From assembly GCF_021134715.1 (NCBI RefSeq), contig NC_060024.1, positions 11,532,001-11,596,000 on the forward strand: 64,000 nt of DNA, read 5' to 3'. Within the stretch, counting starts at the first letter, position 1; each line of letters starts with the position of its first letter. This DNA comes from Daphnia pulex (taxonomy: Eukaryota; Arthropoda; Branchiopoda; Diplostraca; Daphniidae). The translations under genes and the position numbers were made by a program. Shown here piece by piece: positions 61,601 through 64,000 of this stretch. The notes under the pieces are model-generated. The model had not been told where the DNA came from and made no database searches. It worked only from the letters and a program-made list of their open reading frames with translations.

Positions 61601-64000
61601 GGCTTAGCCAAGCAAAGGGCGACGGTGGCCTTGCTAGCGCTACAAATGAAAACATAGAAAAATGAGATGGTAAATGGTAACTGCAAAAGACCATAAAATG
61701 TAAAAAGAAAATTACATTTCGGAAAGCATGGGGGTAGAGGCTGGAACCTTGCTCAACGAGTTGATCAAAGTGTGGGTGAAAGAAGCCATTTGGCGGCTAG
61801 GTTCGAACCAAGTGCTGGCGGCGAATTTCTGGAAGTAGTGTTGAGGTGCGTTCGACATCAAGAGGAGACCCAATGAAGCCATACGGATTTCAGGGCGCTC
61901 TCCGGCGTTACCAGCCAAACTGGCCAACATCGGGTGAATCTGTGGAAAAATGATTAAAAAACAGTCAATTATTTTGATCCGATTGTTATTATAATTTTGT
62001 CGCTATACCTTTTCTGGGACCGTCAAAACGACACGCTGGAGCGAAAGGATGGCTCGGAGACGTTCGGCGGTGTCGTCGAATTTGTCGTTGCCACGGATGA
62101 CGGGCAACAGAACGGGAACTACTTCCTCAACGCCAAGGTTTCCAATAGCCGCCAAGACGACCATACGATCAAAGACTTCGCTGCTAGATTCGAGTTCCTT
62201 GGCGAGCAGAGGCAAGAATTCGTAGGAGATGATTTTGCTTTTGCTGTCGCAGAAGTCTCCCATGACGGAGACGGGGTATTTCTTTGCGGCTGAGTGGCGA
62301 GAGCTGCATGCGGAATTCAACAAATCGGCAACAGTCATCAGAGAAGTCTGCAACAATTGCTTTGACGATTGGACTGGGCCAGATTTCAACAAATTCTGGA
62401 AAGGAAAATATTTCAATGAGGATAATATTTGATTTTTATACATTTCCATTAAGTGAAACATACCATAAGCTCTTTGAGCAGTTCCTGAGTTGGTGTCTTG
62501 ACATGGTAACCAAGAGCAGCCATAGCCCATGATGCCTTTTGTCCAGTAATCTGTTCAGTTTCAATCAATTCCTTGATCAACATAACAGTCGGGTTACTTC
62601 CGGCTTGAACAACGCAGTCGATGAACAAAGTCCTGCATCATTAAATTTAGTTAATTAAAAAAATCTCAGACGTTTTTTTGTTTGGTCATATGCGACTTAC
62701 ACAACGACATCATCTTGGTTCTTGACATCTTCCCACAAATATCTCAACTCATCCAGAGAGAACATGGGCAAAACACGGCCAACGACAGCCAGACGATCGA
62801 GATTGTCCTGTTCGGAATCGGAGTTCTCCTTCAAATCGCTAGCAACAACCTGGAGGCTGTCCAAAACGCTTCCGTGCAGAGCCTCAATAGGTGCTGGGCT
62901 CTTGGCGTAAGCACCATGCAAGTTGGGCTGAACGGCACTGCAAGAAAACATACGAAATAGGTGAAACTCGTCTTCCAAATCAAAAATCTTAAAAGAAACT
63001 TACACTCCATCCTGGCTGAGTTGGTTGAAATCACCAAAGACGTAGTTCAGGCTCTTGTGCTCTTTGGGATAAGCTGGAGCGGCCAAGCGCGCGCCGATGC
63101 TTTCCTTCTTCTCCAACGTCAATTTGGTGATAACGGCGTTGACCAACTCGTCGGTTTTAGTGGCGAACGGCTGAGCCATCAGGTCGCTGTAACCACCGGC
63201 ATAAACAATAGTGAGCTTGGACAAAGATTCTCCGCAAGCCAAGAATTTAGTCACTGCAGTTCGCTGTTGAACAAAATGTTATGTTAACAACACATCAAAT
63301 GAATAAAAATCGTTATAGATCGTTTTAATTACCTTCAAGAAATGGCCACAGTTGGCCTTGTCAAGATCGCATTCATAGCTGTTGGATGTAGTTGTGTGCC
63401 AAGCTGGGTTAGTCTTGCAATTGTTAAAGTCTTTGGTTTTAAGGATTTGATAAACAGGCTTGCTTCCGCAAACATCATCGAAGGATTCAAGTTTGAATCC
63501 AGCGGAAGCGAAGACCTGAGCGTAGGGCAAGCGGCTAATCTCAATGGAAGTACTGCAGTCACCAGTCACCGAATCCTGCGAATGAAATGCAAAATTAGCC
63601 ACACAATGAATAAAGTGTCTCATGTTTGGGCTTAGAAAAATACCTCCAAAACGGTCAGAGTGGCTTTTTCGCCATCCTTTGTGGCCGCTTTGTAATTGAA
63701 AGCAGCGCCATCGTTACGGACACCCGTAACGTCCAGTTGCAACTGGCTGGCGATAGCTTTCTTGATGTTGACGATCCACAAGGGTTCACCAGCTCCAGTT
63801 TTGATTCCGGAGATCTACACAATAAAGAATTGGTTATAATATTATATCATTATGTGATGTGTATTTTTTAAAATAAAATCATTAGCGAAATTAAGGAGTG
63901 AAATTTAAATAAAAAGATGGACGTACCGAGCCCTGTTTGTGGTAAATGGTGAAAGGAGCGTAGAGAACATCCAAGTCGGGGATTTCGTCCGCTTCTCCTT
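58645..64000 (-). CDS. Vitellogenin (5' part off window)
   Basis: Egg-yolk precursor of the large lipid-transfer family, secreted. Twelve exons in window: beyond 64000-63927, 63644-63814, 63333-63575, 63004-63263, 62701-62937, 62464-62632, 62009-62394, 61716-61939, 61420-61639, 58888-61356, 58645-58821 (stop TAA 58645-58647), so the start is missing. The N-side exons form the lipovitellin (vitellogenin_N) beta-barrel and helical superhelix (e.g. LWIVNIKKAIASQLQLDV, ELLKELM, LPLLAKELE). The 2469-nt exon holds the DUF1943-type and linker regions and the von Willebrand factor D domain, with CGLCGDFNQELTGEF. No poly-serine phosvitin stretch is visible in this part. Many crustacean vitellogenins of this group carry an N-terminal SOD-like domain; that end is outside the window. 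Confidence 0.95.

Overview
This is an arthropod nuclear window, most likely from a cladoceran crustacean (Daphnia or a close relative). It is gene dense, with very short GT-AG introns (about 50-90 nt), and carries a clan-2 type cytochrome P450, two GT10 fucosyltransferases, a vitellogenin and a Brachyury gene with arthropod-like features. The genus is an inference from gene content and intron size. No LTR element, retrovirus, Polinton or CRISPR array was recognised.

Layout. 0-2 kb: an intron-containing tRNA-His(GTG) and the SET-domain side of a SETDB1/eggless-like gene, both on the minus strand. 3-17 kb: a nine-exon P450 (+), a small three-exon secreted protein (-), a single-exon alpha-1,3-fucosyltransferase (+), a DC-STAMP-domain protein (-), a GTSF1-like CHHC zinc-finger gene (+), a clip-domain trypsin-like protease (+), and a second fucosyltransferase (-) facing the first. 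17-25 kb is gene poor: a 5S rRNA gene, decayed pieces of a mitochondrial ribosomal protein S35 gene, two inverted-repeat (MITE-like) elements, a degenerate minisatellite and an orphan exon candidate.

25-31 kb: STT3B (-, 15 exons) diverges from a FLASH/CASP8AP2-like gene (+). 32-38 kb: Brachyury/brachyenteron (-, 7 exons), with about 8 kb of microsatellite-rich non-coding DNA upstream (37.9-45.9 kb). 46-58 kb is a compact housekeeping block: TFIIE-alpha (-), COA5 (-), SNRNP27 (-) divergent from PYROXD1 (+), and DNA polymerase theta (-), tail to tail with PYROXD1. 58.6 kb to the end: the 3' three quarters or so of a vitellogenin (-) that runs off the window.

The genes do not form one pathway. 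The closest functional link is nucleic-acid and chromatin metabolism: SETDB1-like and GTSF1-like are both known in small-RNA-guided heterochromatin, FLASH in histone mRNA processing, SNRNP27 in splicing, and PYROXD1 in protecting the tRNA ligase that splices tRNAs such as the one at the window start. STT3B and the two fucosyltransferases both act on N-glycans. These links are likely chance neighbours. For nearly all multi-exon genes the exon lengths were summed and give an uninterrupted reading frame with GT-AG (once GC-AG) junctions, which is the main support for the models.
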